Origin: Duganella sp. Root336D2
Lineage (GTDB): Bacteria; Pseudomonadota; Gammaproteobacteria; Burkholderiales; Burkholderiaceae_D
Length of the DNA: 64,000 nt
Assembly (NCBI RefSeq): GCF_001425005.1
Contig: NZ_LMDB01000012.1
Coordinates: 1,062,262-1,126,261 of the forward strand
Direction: 5' to 3'
This document shows, piece by piece, positions 29,796 to 38,879 of this stretch. The number at the start of each line of letters is the position of its first letter. Within the stretch, counting starts at the first letter, position 1. A program made the translations under genes and the position numbers. The notes under the pieces are model-generated. The model had not been told where the DNA came from and did not search any database. It saw nothing but the letters and a program-made list of their open reading frames with translations.

Positions 29796-32700
29796 ATGAA
29801 CGTGAAACTCGTCCGCACGGCCGCCAGCGGCCTCCTGTCGTTTGCATTGCTCCTCCAACTCATGCTGTTCAGTGCGCCCGCCACGGCGCAGGACACCCCC
29901 CTGAGCCGCGGCTTGGTCTGGCTGCAAGCCCAGGTCCAGCCTGACGGCTCGCTGGGCGGCGAGGCGGCATCGATAGCAACGCCGCTGCAGGCCCGCAGCG
30001 AATCGCTGTACACCCTCAAGCTGCTGGGCGCACCGGCCGCCAGCCAGGCGCCGCTGCGGCAGGCGCTTACGGCCGAGCAAGACCTCAGCACCGAATACAT
30101 GGCACGGCGCGCCTGGGCCCTGGGCTACGGCGGCGTGGCGCAGCCGGCCCTGATCGAAGAACTGCAAAAGCGCCAGAACAGCGACGGCGGTTACGGCGGC
30201 GACGGCGGCTATAGCTCGAACATTGCCGACACCTCGTGGATGCTGCTGGCCCAGCGTGCCGGCGGCGCCCAGCCCGACGCGGCTGCGGTGACGCGCGCGC
30301 TGGCCTTCCTCGATGCCAACCACATGGCAGACGGTTCGTTTGCCGTCAACCGCCAGGCCAGCATGTACGCGACGCTGAAAGCCATGCTGGCGTCGGCCGC
30401 CTGGTCCAGCCAGCAGGGTGCGAGCTCCTTCAGCGCGCAGTCGCTGAACTGGCTGCTGGCGCAGCGCAATGTGGCCGGCAACTTCGGCAATCCTTTCGAC
30501 AATGCCCTGGCGCTGTGGGTGCTGGCCACCCAGACCGCCGACCAGGCCATTCTGAAACCTGCTTCCGATGCGCTGCTGGCCACCCAGCTGGCCAACGGCA
30601 GCTGGAACGACGATCCTTACCTGACCGCGGTGGCCCTGCGTGCGCTGTACCTGGTCAACCATCCGCCGGCAAGCAATGGCAGCGCCTCCGTGCGCGGCCT
30701 GGTGGCCGATGCCGCCAGCGGTCTGCCGCTGGCCGGCGCCAGCGTGCAAGTGGTGGCGGGCGGCGACGCCGCTGCCGGCAGCGATGCCAACGGCAATTTC
30801 ACCCTGTCCGGCATCAGCGCCGGCAACCTGACGCTGCGCTTTGCCCGCCTGGGCTATGCCAGCCGCGATGTCAGCCTGAGTGTCGGCACCGGCCAGAGCC
30901 TGAGCATCGGCACCGTGGCGCTGGCGCCTGCTTCGCTGAGCGCGACCCTGTCCGGCATTGTGCGCAACGACAGCGGCCAACCGCTGGCGGGCGCCGTGGT
31001 GGCGGCAGGCACCGCTGCGGCTACCACCAATGCCAGCGGCGCCTTCACCATCACCAACCTGAGCCCGGGCCCGCTGACGGTCACGGTCACCGCGCCGAAC
31101 TATCGTACGGTCAGCGTCAACCTGGATGTGGTGGCCAATACCAGCTACACCTTCTCGCCCGGCATGACCCCGGCCTCCAAGCCTGAACCGACCAGCGCCA
31201 CCATCAGCGGCAAGGTGGTCAACGCCGCCACCAAGGCCGGCATCGTCGGCGCCACGGTGCAAGTGGCCGGCAAGACTGTAACCACCACCGCCGGCGGCGC
31301 CTTCAGCGTGGCCAATGTGACGCCGGGCGCAATCACCATTGCGGCCAGCGCGGCAGGCTACCAGGCAGTCAGCGGCAGCGGCATGGCGGTAGCCGGCCCG
31401 AATTCGATCGGCGACATCGCGCTGTCGCCGATGCCCACTTCCTCCACCCTGAGCGGCGTGGTGACCGATGGCGCCACCGGCGCCCCGGTAGCCGGCGCCA
31501 GCGTGGCGGTGCAAGGGCAGGGTACGCCGGTGGTCACCGATGCGGCGGGCAAGTACCAGATCGCCGGCATCAGCGGCACCGGCTTCGCACTGAACGTGGG
31601 CGCGGCGGACTATTTCTCGCAAGTGCTGAACGTGGCGCTGCCGCAGCCGGGCAATGCAACGGTCGACGTCAAGCTGCAAAAGCGCGACAGCAGCGCGGCC
31701 GACATCAGCTTCATCAAGGTCGCAACACCGCAGCACAGCTACTACGCGACCGGCATGATTCCGCTCGAGATCCTGCTGGCCAACAATGCCGCCAAGGCCG
31801 CCACCGTGCTGGTGACGGCGCAGGTAATCAACAAGGAAGGCAATATCGTCCACACCTACCTGGGCAACCCTGGCGTGAGCTGGCGCGGCCAGGAACCGGA
31901 CAACCGTCCGCTGGCGCTGGGCGCCAACAGCACGCTGGAGCTGATGCTGGAGTGGAATACGCTGCGCCTGCCGGGCGGCGCCTACACCATCAAGGCGCGC
32001 GCCTTCGACGAATCGGGCCGCGTGGTGGCGGAGGCGGACGGCGATTTCGAAGTGCTGACCGCGCCGCGCCTGGCTGGCGGCGTGCTGGCCGACCCGCCGC
32101 TGGCGCAAGCTGGCGCCAAGACCGTGGTCACCTTCACCGGCGACGTGGTCAATAACGGCAACCAGGCGCTGGCCTCGGGCGATATGCAGCTGAAGGTCAT
32201 CCTGGCGGCGCAGGAACCTGTCAACGGCCAGACCGAAGCCAATGTACGCACCTTGGCCAGCGGCGCGCCGCTGATGCGCGCGCGCAAGCTGAAGATCGCA
32301 CCGGAAGGCTGGCTGTACACCGTCAACTATTACGAAGGCAAGGTGCTGCGCCTGGATACCAATGGCACGCAGACAGTGCTGGGCCAGCTGCCCAACAATG
32401 TGCCGTTCGCCGACGTCACGCTGGATGCGGCCGGCAATATCTGGGCCGCTTACAACGCGGTGCTGTACCGCCTGACGCCGCAGGGTGTGCAGACGCGCTT
32501 CGACACTACGCAGATCAATGACATCGCGGCGCTGAGTGCCACTGCGGATGGCCTGCTGATGGCCGGCCGCTTCAACGGCGAGAGCCGCCTGGTGCTGCGC
32601 GCCGACAACGGCCAGGAAACCATTCTGGCGCGCAACGGCTTCTCGGCGCCGGTGGCGCTGGTGAAGGACGATGCCGGCAACTTCGTGGTGACCAATAGCA

Positions 32701-35700
32701 GCGACGGTACCCTGGTGAAGGTCTCGGCCAGCGACGGCAAGATCTCGCCGTTCGTGCGCAACCTGCGCAACCCGCAAGGCATCGCGCGCGACGCGGCCGG
32801 CAACTTCTACGTGGCCGAGGCAGACCTGGCGCGCGTGTCCAAGATTACGCCGGCAGGGGAGGCCAGCGTGTATGCCACCGGCCTGGGCACGCCGTACGGA
32901 CTGGCCTTCGACGGCAGCGGCATCCTGTACGTCAGCGACACCAACAACGATTCGATCCACAGCGTGCAGCCGAACGGCACGGTGCGCCTGTTCGCACGCG
33001 GCTTCGGCTACCAGCCGCGCGGCATGGCGTATGACCTGAACGGCGACCTGCTGCTGCTCAACTCCGGCGACGGCACGCTGCGCCGCAAGGATGCGCAGAA
33101 CAATGTCAGCTTCGTCGCCAACGGCATGTCGCAGCCGTACAACCTGGTGGTGCTGCCTAACGGCGACTACCTGGTGACCGAATACGGCAACGGCAAGGTG
33201 ACCCGCATCAGCAACGGTGTGAAAAGCAACTTCGCCGTTGGCCTGAGCGGTCCGCTCGGCATTGCGCTGGATGGCTCGGGCAATGTGCACGTGACTGAAT
33301 ACAACGGCAACCGCGTCACCAGGTTCGCGCCGGACGGCGGCAAGCTCGGGACAACCGAAAGCCTGCTGGTGCGTCCTTACCAGGTGCGCGCCGCAGCCAA
33401 CGGCGATATCTATATCCGCAACTCGGGCAGCATGGTGCGCTATGCCGGCGGCGAGTACAAATACTGGCACCGCGGCTTCAACTATACCAACTGGACGCCG
33501 GATATCACCCCGGGTTCGGTGCTGGCCCTGAGCGGCTCCACCCTGGTGCGTGTCGACTCGGCCGGCGTGGTGACGACCGTGCGCAGCAACCTGCCGTTCA
33601 CCCCCTACGCGGTGGCAGTCGACCCGGCCGGCAATATTTACCTGAGCGACTATTCCAACCGCAAGATCCACAAGCTCGATACCGCGGGCACCTTGAGCGA
33701 ACTGGTGACGCTGGCGAACTATCCGTCCACCGCCAGCATGACCGACCTGCAGACCGATACCGCAGGCAACCTGGTGCTGCGCACCGGCGGCGGCTTCTAT
33801 CGCGTGTCGCCGGAAGGCGCACTGACCCCGGTCACGTTCTCGTCGTCCTATATCTACAACTGGACCGCCGGCGGCGAAAACGAGATCATCATCTTCAACT
33901 ACGACAAGACTTACCGGGTCAATACCCTGACCGGCGCCAGCACGCTGCTGATGGCGCGCGGCACCGTCGGCCCGAACGGGAATATTTCCTTCGGCGCCGT
34001 CAGCCCGGACAACAAGCTGTGGGTGGTGGACGACAGCCTGTACATGCTTACCGCGCACACCATGGCCGGCGAGGAAGTGGCGCGCCTGCACGGTTTCGAG
34101 AACCCGACCGCAATCGTGTTCAGCGGCAGCGAGATGCGCTTCTCCGACAACGCCGAACGCTTCATGTGGTACGCCGGCGATGCCTACCCAAGCTATATGG
34201 GCAAGTTCCAGGCGCGCTACCTGGCCCATGTGAACGGCGTGACCTATGGCACGGCCTCCAGCGGCAGCATCAACAAATACGTGGGCGGCGCCAAGGTCTA
34301 CGAGCAGTATTACAACCCGGGCAGCTATACCCTGGGCGGCCTGGCGCTGCGCAACGACGGCGGCCTGGCATATTCGTATTGGGATGACGGCCGCGTTGTC
34401 GTCCTGTCGCCTGGCAAGACGGTGGAACTCGACTTTGCCGGCCTGCGCGCGCCGCAGGGCCTGGCCTTTGACGCCAGCGGCAAGCTGTACGCGGCCAGCA
34501 ACTCCAACAATATGGTGCTGCGCTTCGACCCGGCGGCCGGCCCGGCGGGCAGCATCTACGCGCGCTTGACATCTCCGGTCGGCCTGGCGTTCAACAGCGC
34601 GGGCGAACTGTTTGTCTCGCGCACCAGCGGCGTGGACCGCATCAGCACCGCCGGCATCGTCAGCAACCTGTCCGACATGGGCGGCATCAACGGCCTGCTG
34701 GCGGAGGGCGGCCAGCTGCTGATGGCCAACCGCAGCACCAGCCAGCTGACGAAGCTGCGCAGCCAGCCTGCGGGCTGGGTGGCCGAGGTATTTGCCTCCG
34801 GCCTGTCCAACCCGGTCGCGCTGCGCCAGGCCCCTGGCGGTGCGACGCTGACGCTGAACATCAATAACAACACCATCGTCAGCTTCCAGGACGGCAAGGT
34901 GGACCACCTGGCCAATGTCCCTTCCGGCATGTCGGCCTTCGACCTGGCGCCGGACGGCAGCATGCTGGCCGTCGGCAGCAATGGTGCGGTGGTGCGCGTC
35001 GGCACCGATGGCGTGGTTTCGGACCTGCTGGTGAACAACCTGGTCAACCGCTGGCAACTGAACGGCGTGGCCGTGGCCAGCGACAGCCAGTCCTACCTGG
35101 TGGCGCAGAACGACAGCTCGGTCGGTGTGCTGTATGCGATGACGCAAAGCGCACCGGCGCAGCCGCCTGCCGTCGGCAGCGTGGTATTCGAGTCCACTGT
35201 GCCGATGGCGGAGCTGGGCATCGACGGCAGCTACCAGAAGCTGAACTTCGGCACCTGGGTGCCGCCGTACGGCGGCGACTTCCGCATCGAGATGAGCCGC
35301 AGCGGCACCGACGGCGCCATGCAGAACTTCCTGCACGTGGGCCCGAACGCCCAGAGCCAGCTGACCGCCGCGCGCAGCGAACTGCCGCCGGGCGACAGCG
35401 CACTGCAGATGTGCCTGGACCTGAAGGGCGCCGACTACACCACCATCTCGCGCGTCGAGATGGGCCAGGTGCGTACCGTCAGCAAGAGCCTGACCCCGCG
35501 CGGCATGGCCAGCGACCGTTCCGGCAAGCTGTATGTGACCGATTCCAGCCAGTTGTACCGCACCGACGCCTCGGGCAGCAGCACCGTGGTCGCCAGCGGC
35601 ATGAACCTGGCGTTCGGCCTGGCCAGCGACTCGCAGGAAAACTTCTACGTCGCTTCGCGCAATAACAGCACCAGCCGCTACGAGGTGCTGCGCATCACCC

Positions 35701-38700
35701 GCGAGGGCGTGAAGACGGTAGTGGCCGACCTGGGCGTGAATAACGCCGCCGGTGTGCAGGTCAACAGCCGCGACGAGGTGCTGGTCGGTACCGTGGGCAA
35801 GCTGCTCAAGGTCACCCAGCAGGGCGTGGTGTCGACAGTTGCCACCAGCGGCTTCCCGAGCCCGCGCGGCATTGCGGTCGACGGCCGCGACAACGTGTAC
35901 GTGCAAAACGAGAACCACTCGGTGTCGATGGTCAAGCCGGACGGCAGCTCGGTGGCGATCTTCAGCAAGGCCGACGGCAACGACCATCCATACTTCGAAG
36001 GCGACGGCTACCCGAACATCGCGGCCGACTGCGCCGACAATTTCTATATCGCGCCATACCAGTGGTCGCGCATCGGCCAGAGCGGCGAGGAATACTCGCT
36101 GGCGCAGGTGGTGCCGCGCACTGGCCAGATCGCGCGCCTGTTCGATGCCCGCACCATCGCACCGAACCTGGCCGACATCGATTACCTGGCGTTCGACCGC
36201 TTCAACAACCGCATCCTGATGTGGAACGACAACGACCAGTCGATCTGGCAGGTGCCGGTGACTTGCGGCGCGATCGGCGTGCAAGCCCACCTGGTGGCCA
36301 AGCCAAGCCAGCAGCTGACCGGCGCCAGCAAGCCGCCGAGCGCGGTAGTGCCGCTGCCTGATGGACGCACCGAGTACGTCTGGAACCTGCGCGACGTGAC
36401 TGCGCAGGGATCCCAGGTCTGCTTCTCTGCCAACCAGGATGGCATGAAGCTGGGCGAAGTACGCGCCACCCTTGATTCGGGCTTCATCAGCTTCCAGAAT
36501 ACTTTCGCAGCCGGCGACGTCACCGTGCCGCTGAAAGTGCCGATGGTGCGCGCGACCAACGTGGTCAATATCGGCGCCACCACCGACAAGCCTGAATACC
36601 TGGCAGGGGAGAGCGCCCTGCTCACCACCTCGCTGGGCAACGCCAATACCGAAGTGGCCAACGGCGACCTGCGCGTGGATGTCTACGATGCGCGCGGCGA
36701 ACTGGTGAACACGGTGACGCAGCAGGCTGTCGGCATTCCGGCCGGCGGCACGCTGCAGGTCAACGGCGCCTATGCAGCCGGCCAGCTGCAGCCGGGCGTC
36801 TATACAGCGCGCGCCATGCTGAGCGAAAACGGCCAGGCTGTGGCCAGCGCCAGCGTCGACTTCCGCGTGCTGGCCGACCTGTCGCAGGCGGCTGCCGTGT
36901 CCACGCTGGCAGTGGACAAGCAGAACTACGCTCCAACCGACCGCGTGGCCATCGCCTCGCGCGTGATCGGCCAGTCGGCCAACGTGACGATGGAAAACCT
37001 GACGCTGGCGATCCAGGTCTACGACCAGTCCAATGCCCAGGTCTTCGGCAAGGCGCACGCCATCGTGCAACTGGCGCCTGGGACAAAACTGGACTTCGCT
37101 TCGCCGTTCCGCATGGTGAATGCGCTGCCGGGCACCTACCGCGTCGAGCAGCAGCTGCGCGACAGCGCGGGCCGCGTGCTCGACCGCCGCAGCGCATCCT
37201 ATGCCGTCAGCTCGAGCGCGGAAACCGGCTACGGCCTGGGCGGCAGCATTACCGCCATGCCCAAGATGGTTCCGATCGGCGACAGCCTGGCCTTCACCTT
37301 CCAGGTGGTCAACAACGGCAACAGCGCGCTGGATAACCTGCCGCTGACCGTCAGCCTGCTCGATCCGGTGGCGCAGCAAGTGCGGGCGGAATTCCCGTAC
37401 AGCGCCAGCGTGGCCGTGGGCGGCGTCTACAACGGCGCCGGCAACTGGCTGGCCGACGGCGAAGCAGGGCGCAACTACGTGGCCAAGCTGGGTGCAACTG
37501 TCGGTGGCAAGCAGATGACGCTGGCCCAGGATGCCTTCCAGCTGCTGCCGAAGTCCAGGCCTGACGTCAAGCTGGGCATCGAGCAGCACCTGGTGGCAGG
37601 CAACCGCGTGCTGGCCCTGGTGTCCTGCAACGACGACGAGAACGATGCGCCGGGCAATGACGGCAAGCCGCCGGTCTGCGAGACCGAACGCATGCACGCG
37701 ATCGATGCCGCGCTGAGCGAGCTGGAAGTGCCGCACCTGGTGGTGACCAGCCCTGCAGCATTCCAGGCCAAGCTGCGCAGCGGCATGTTCAACACCTACT
37801 GGATCTCCGGCAAGGAGGACAAGATGAATGCCCAGCAGGTAGCCGAACTGCGCGAACGCATCAACGGCGGCGAAGGCCTGATCGTGGACGGCGTGCACGA
37901 CAACCGCAACAAGGTGTTCGACAGCGTGACCGGCATCCTGTACCGCGGCAAGATCGGCCAGACCGGGCTGGCGGTGCGCTTCAATGGTCCGCTGTTCGAG
38001 AACCAGCGCCTGGTTTCCGTAGGCCGGGCACTGAAGCCGATTGCGAACGGCAGCACGGCGCAGGCCGACTTCGACGCAGTCCTGCCGCAGAACGCCGGAC
38101 CTGCGGTGTTCAGCAATGCGTATGGCAACGGCCATTCGATGCTGTTTGCCTTCGACCTGGCCAGCAGCCTGGCCGGGGAGCAGGGCTGGCTGCCGGTACT
38201 GCGCTCGGCGCTGGCCGCAGTCATGCCGAATGTGGCCGAAGTGCCGATGGGCGGCGCCCTGGTGCCGATGCGCACGACAATCAGCAACCAGTCCGAAGCG
38301 GTGGAACTGGAAGTGACGGTCAAGCTGCCGGCTGGCGCAAGCTACCAGTCGTCGGCACCGGAGGCGGTATTCGACCAGGCCAGCAACACCGTACGCTGGA
38401 CGCTGGCGCTGCCGGCCGGCCAGGCGGCCAACCTGGACCTGCAAGTGAGGGCGCCGGAGACGGCCGGCCAGTACCTGCTGGAGACCACGGTGAGCTGGCT
38501 GGATAAAGGCAGCGCCGTGCAGTACGGCGACAAGCTGCAACGCGGCGTGACCGTCAACAGCGCCAGCCTGTACGGCAACGCGGCGCTGGGTGCGATCGAC
38601 AAGCTGACGGTAACCCATCCGAAGTACCGCAAGCCGCGCGACAACGCTGCCAATGCAGTGCGGGCAGGCATGGGCTACTTCAGTGCCGGTACCCAGGCCG

Positions 38701-38846
38701 GTTACGCGGCAGCGATCGCCTCGCTGCTGGACGCGAGCGACAACTTGCTGGCGCTGCCGAACGACACGGCAGCGATCCGCCAGCAAATCGATTGCGTCCT
38801 GCGTGAAGCCGAATGGCGCTGGAGCCGCTTGCAGCCGCAGCAATAA
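29796..38846 (+). CDS. giant exported multidomain protein: alpha/alpha toroid, carboxypeptidase-regulatory-like domains, NHL propellers
   Basis: 3016 residues with a Sec signal peptide ending near ATAQ (32). Residues about 33-295 are an alpha/alpha toroid of the prenyltransferase/squalene-cyclase type (QNSDGGYGGDGGY, LANGSWNDDPYLTAVALRAL). Four carboxypeptidase-regulatory-like domains follow (about 298-630; repeated LSGxVxDxxxGxPLAGA). Residues about 825-2160 are NHL/SMP-30 propeller repeats (GIARDAAGNFYVAEAD and similar), interrupted near 1800-1900 by a jelly-roll-like insert. About 2180-2560 are CARDB/Ig-like. Residues about 2595-2730 look Rossmann-like. No TED CGEQ thioester motif was seen in the toroid. 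It lies 33 bases before an RHS gene. Function is unknown. Confidence 0.85.
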   Translation: MNVKLVRTAASGLLSFALLLQLMLFSAPATAQDTPLSRGLVWLQAQVQPDGSLGGEAASIATPLQARSESLYTLKLLGAPAASQAPLRQALTAEQDLSTEYMARRAWALGYGGVAQPALIEELQKRQNSDGGYGGDGGYSSNIADTSWMLLAQRAGGAQPDAAAVTRALAFLDANHMADGSFAVNRQASMYATLKAMLASAAWSSQQGASSFSAQSLNWLLAQRNVAGNFGNPFDNALALWVLATQTADQAILKPASDALLATQLANGSWNDDPYLTAVALRALYLVNHPPASNGSASVRGLVADAASGLPLAGASVQVVAGGDAAAGSDANGNFTLSGISAGNLTLRFARLGYASRDVSLSVGTGQSLSIGTVALAPASLSATLSGIVRNDSGQPLAGAVVAAGTAAATTNASGAFTITNLSPGPLTVTVTAPNYRTVSVNLDVVANTSYTFSPGMTPASKPEPTSATISGKVVNAATKAGIVGATVQVAGKTVTTTAGGAFSVANVTPGAITIAASAAGYQAVSGSGMAVAGPNSIGDIALSPMPTSSTLSGVVTDGATGAPVAGASVAVQGQGTPVVTDAAGKYQIAGISGTGFALNVGAADYFSQVLNVALPQPGNATVDVKLQKRDSSAADISFIKVATPQHSYYATGMIPLEILLANNAAKAATVLVTAQVINKEGNIVHTYLGNPGVSWRGQEPDNRPLALGANSTLELMLEWNTLRLPGGAYTIKARAFDESGRVVAEADGDFEVLTAPRLAGGVLADPPLAQAGAKTVVTFTGDVVNNGNQALASGDMQLKVILAAQEPVNGQTEANVRTLASGAPLMRARKLKIAPEGWLYTVNYYEGKVLRLDTNGTQTVLGQLPNNVPFADVTLDAAGNIWAAYNAVLYRLTPQGVQTRFDTTQINDIAALSATADGLLMAGRFNGESRLVLRADNGQETILARNGFSAPVALVKDDAGNFVVTNSSDGTLVKVSASDGKISPFVRNLRNPQGIARDAAGNFYVAEADLARVSKITPAGEASVYATGLGTPYGLAFDGSGILYVSDTNNDSIHSVQPNGTVRLFARGFGYQPRGMAYDLNGDLLLLNSGDGTLRRKDAQNNVSFVANGMSQPYNLVVLPNGDYLVTEYGNGKVTRISNGVKSNFAVGLSGPLGIALDGSGNVHVTEYNGNRVTRFAPDGGKLGTTESLLVRPYQVRAAANGDIYIRNSGSMVRYAGGEYKYWHRGFNYTNWTPDITPGSVLALSGSTLVRVDSAGVVTTVRSNLPFTPYAVAVDPAGNIYLSDYSNRKIHKLDTAGTLSELVTLANYPSTASMTDLQTDTAGNLVLRTGGGFYRVSPEGALTPVTFSSSYIYNWTAGGENEIIIFNYDKTYRVNTLTGASTLLMARGTVGPNGNISFGAVSPDNKLWVVDDSLYMLTAHTMAGEEVARLHGFENPTAIVFSGSEMRFSDNAERFMWYAGDAYPSYMGKFQARYLAHVNGVTYGTASSGSINKYVGGAKVYEQYYNPGSYTLGGLALRNDGGLAYSYWDDGRVVVLSPGKTVELDFAGLRAPQGLAFDASGKLYAASNSNNMVLRFDPAAGPAGSIYARLTSPVGLAFNSAGELFVSRTSGVDRISTAGIVSNLSDMGGINGLLAEGGQLLMANRSTSQLTKLRSQPAGWVAEVFASGLSNPVALRQAPGGATLTLNINNNTIVSFQDGKVDHLANVPSGMSAFDLAPDGSMLAVGSNGAVVRVGTDGVVSDLLVNNLVNRWQLNGVAVASDSQSYLVAQNDSSVGVLYAMTQSAPAQPPAVGSVVFESTVPMAELGIDGSYQKLNFGTWVPPYGGDFRIEMSRSGTDGAMQNFLHVGPNAQSQLTAARSELPPGDSALQMCLDLKGADYTTISRVEMGQVRTVSKSLTPRGMASDRSGKLYVTDSSQLYRTDASGSSTVVASGMNLAFGLASDSQENFYVASRNNSTSRYEVLRITREGVKTVVADLGVNNAAGVQVNSRDEVLVGTVGKLLKVTQQGVVSTVATSGFPSPRGIAVDGRDNVYVQNENHSVSMVKPDGSSVAIFSKADGNDHPYFEGDGYPNIAADCADNFYIAPYQWSRIGQSGEEYSLAQVVPRTGQIARLFDARTIAPNLADIDYLAFDRFNNRILMWNDNDQSIWQVPVTCGAIGVQAHLVAKPSQQLTGASKPPSAVVPLPDGRTEYVWNLRDVTAQGSQVCFSANQDGMKLGEVRATLDSGFISFQNTFAAGDVTVPLKVPMVRATNVVNIGATTDKPEYLAGESALLTTSLGNANTEVANGDLRVDVYDARGELVNTVTQQAVGIPAGGTLQVNGAYAAGQLQPGVYTARAMLSENGQAVASASVDFRVLADLSQAAAVSTLAVDKQNYAPTDRVAIASRVIGQSANVTMENLTLAIQVYDQSNAQVFGKAHAIVQLAPGTKLDFASPFRMVNALPGTYRVEQQLRDSAGRVLDRRSASYAVSSSAETGYGLGGSITAMPKMVPIGDSLAFTFQVVNNGNSALDNLPLTVSLLDPVAQQVRAEFPYSASVAVGGVYNGAGNWLADGEAGRNYVAKLGATVGGKQMTLAQDAFQLLPKSRPDVKLGIEQHLVAGNRVLALVSCNDDENDAPGNDGKPPVCETERMHAIDAALSELEVPHLVVTSPAAFQAKLRSGMFNTYWISGKEDKMNAQQVAELRERINGGEGLIVDGVHDNRNKVFDSVTGILYRGKIGQTGLAVRFNGPLFENQRLVSVGRALKPIANGSTAQADFDAVLPQNAGPAVFSNAYGNGHSMLFAFDLASSLAGEQGWLPVLRSALAAVMPNVAEVPMGGALVPMRTTISNQSEAVELEVTVKLPAGASYQSSAPEAVFDQASNTVRWTLALPAGQAANLDLQVRAPETAGQYLLETTVSWLDKGSAVQYGDKLQRGVTVNSASLYGNAALGAIDKLTVTHPKYRKPRDNAANAVRAGMGYFSAGTQAGYAAAIASLLDASDNLLALPNDTAAIRQQIDCVLREAEWRWSRLQPQQ

Positions 38847-38879
38847 GAAAACACGAACGAAGATAGCCAGGAAAAGACC

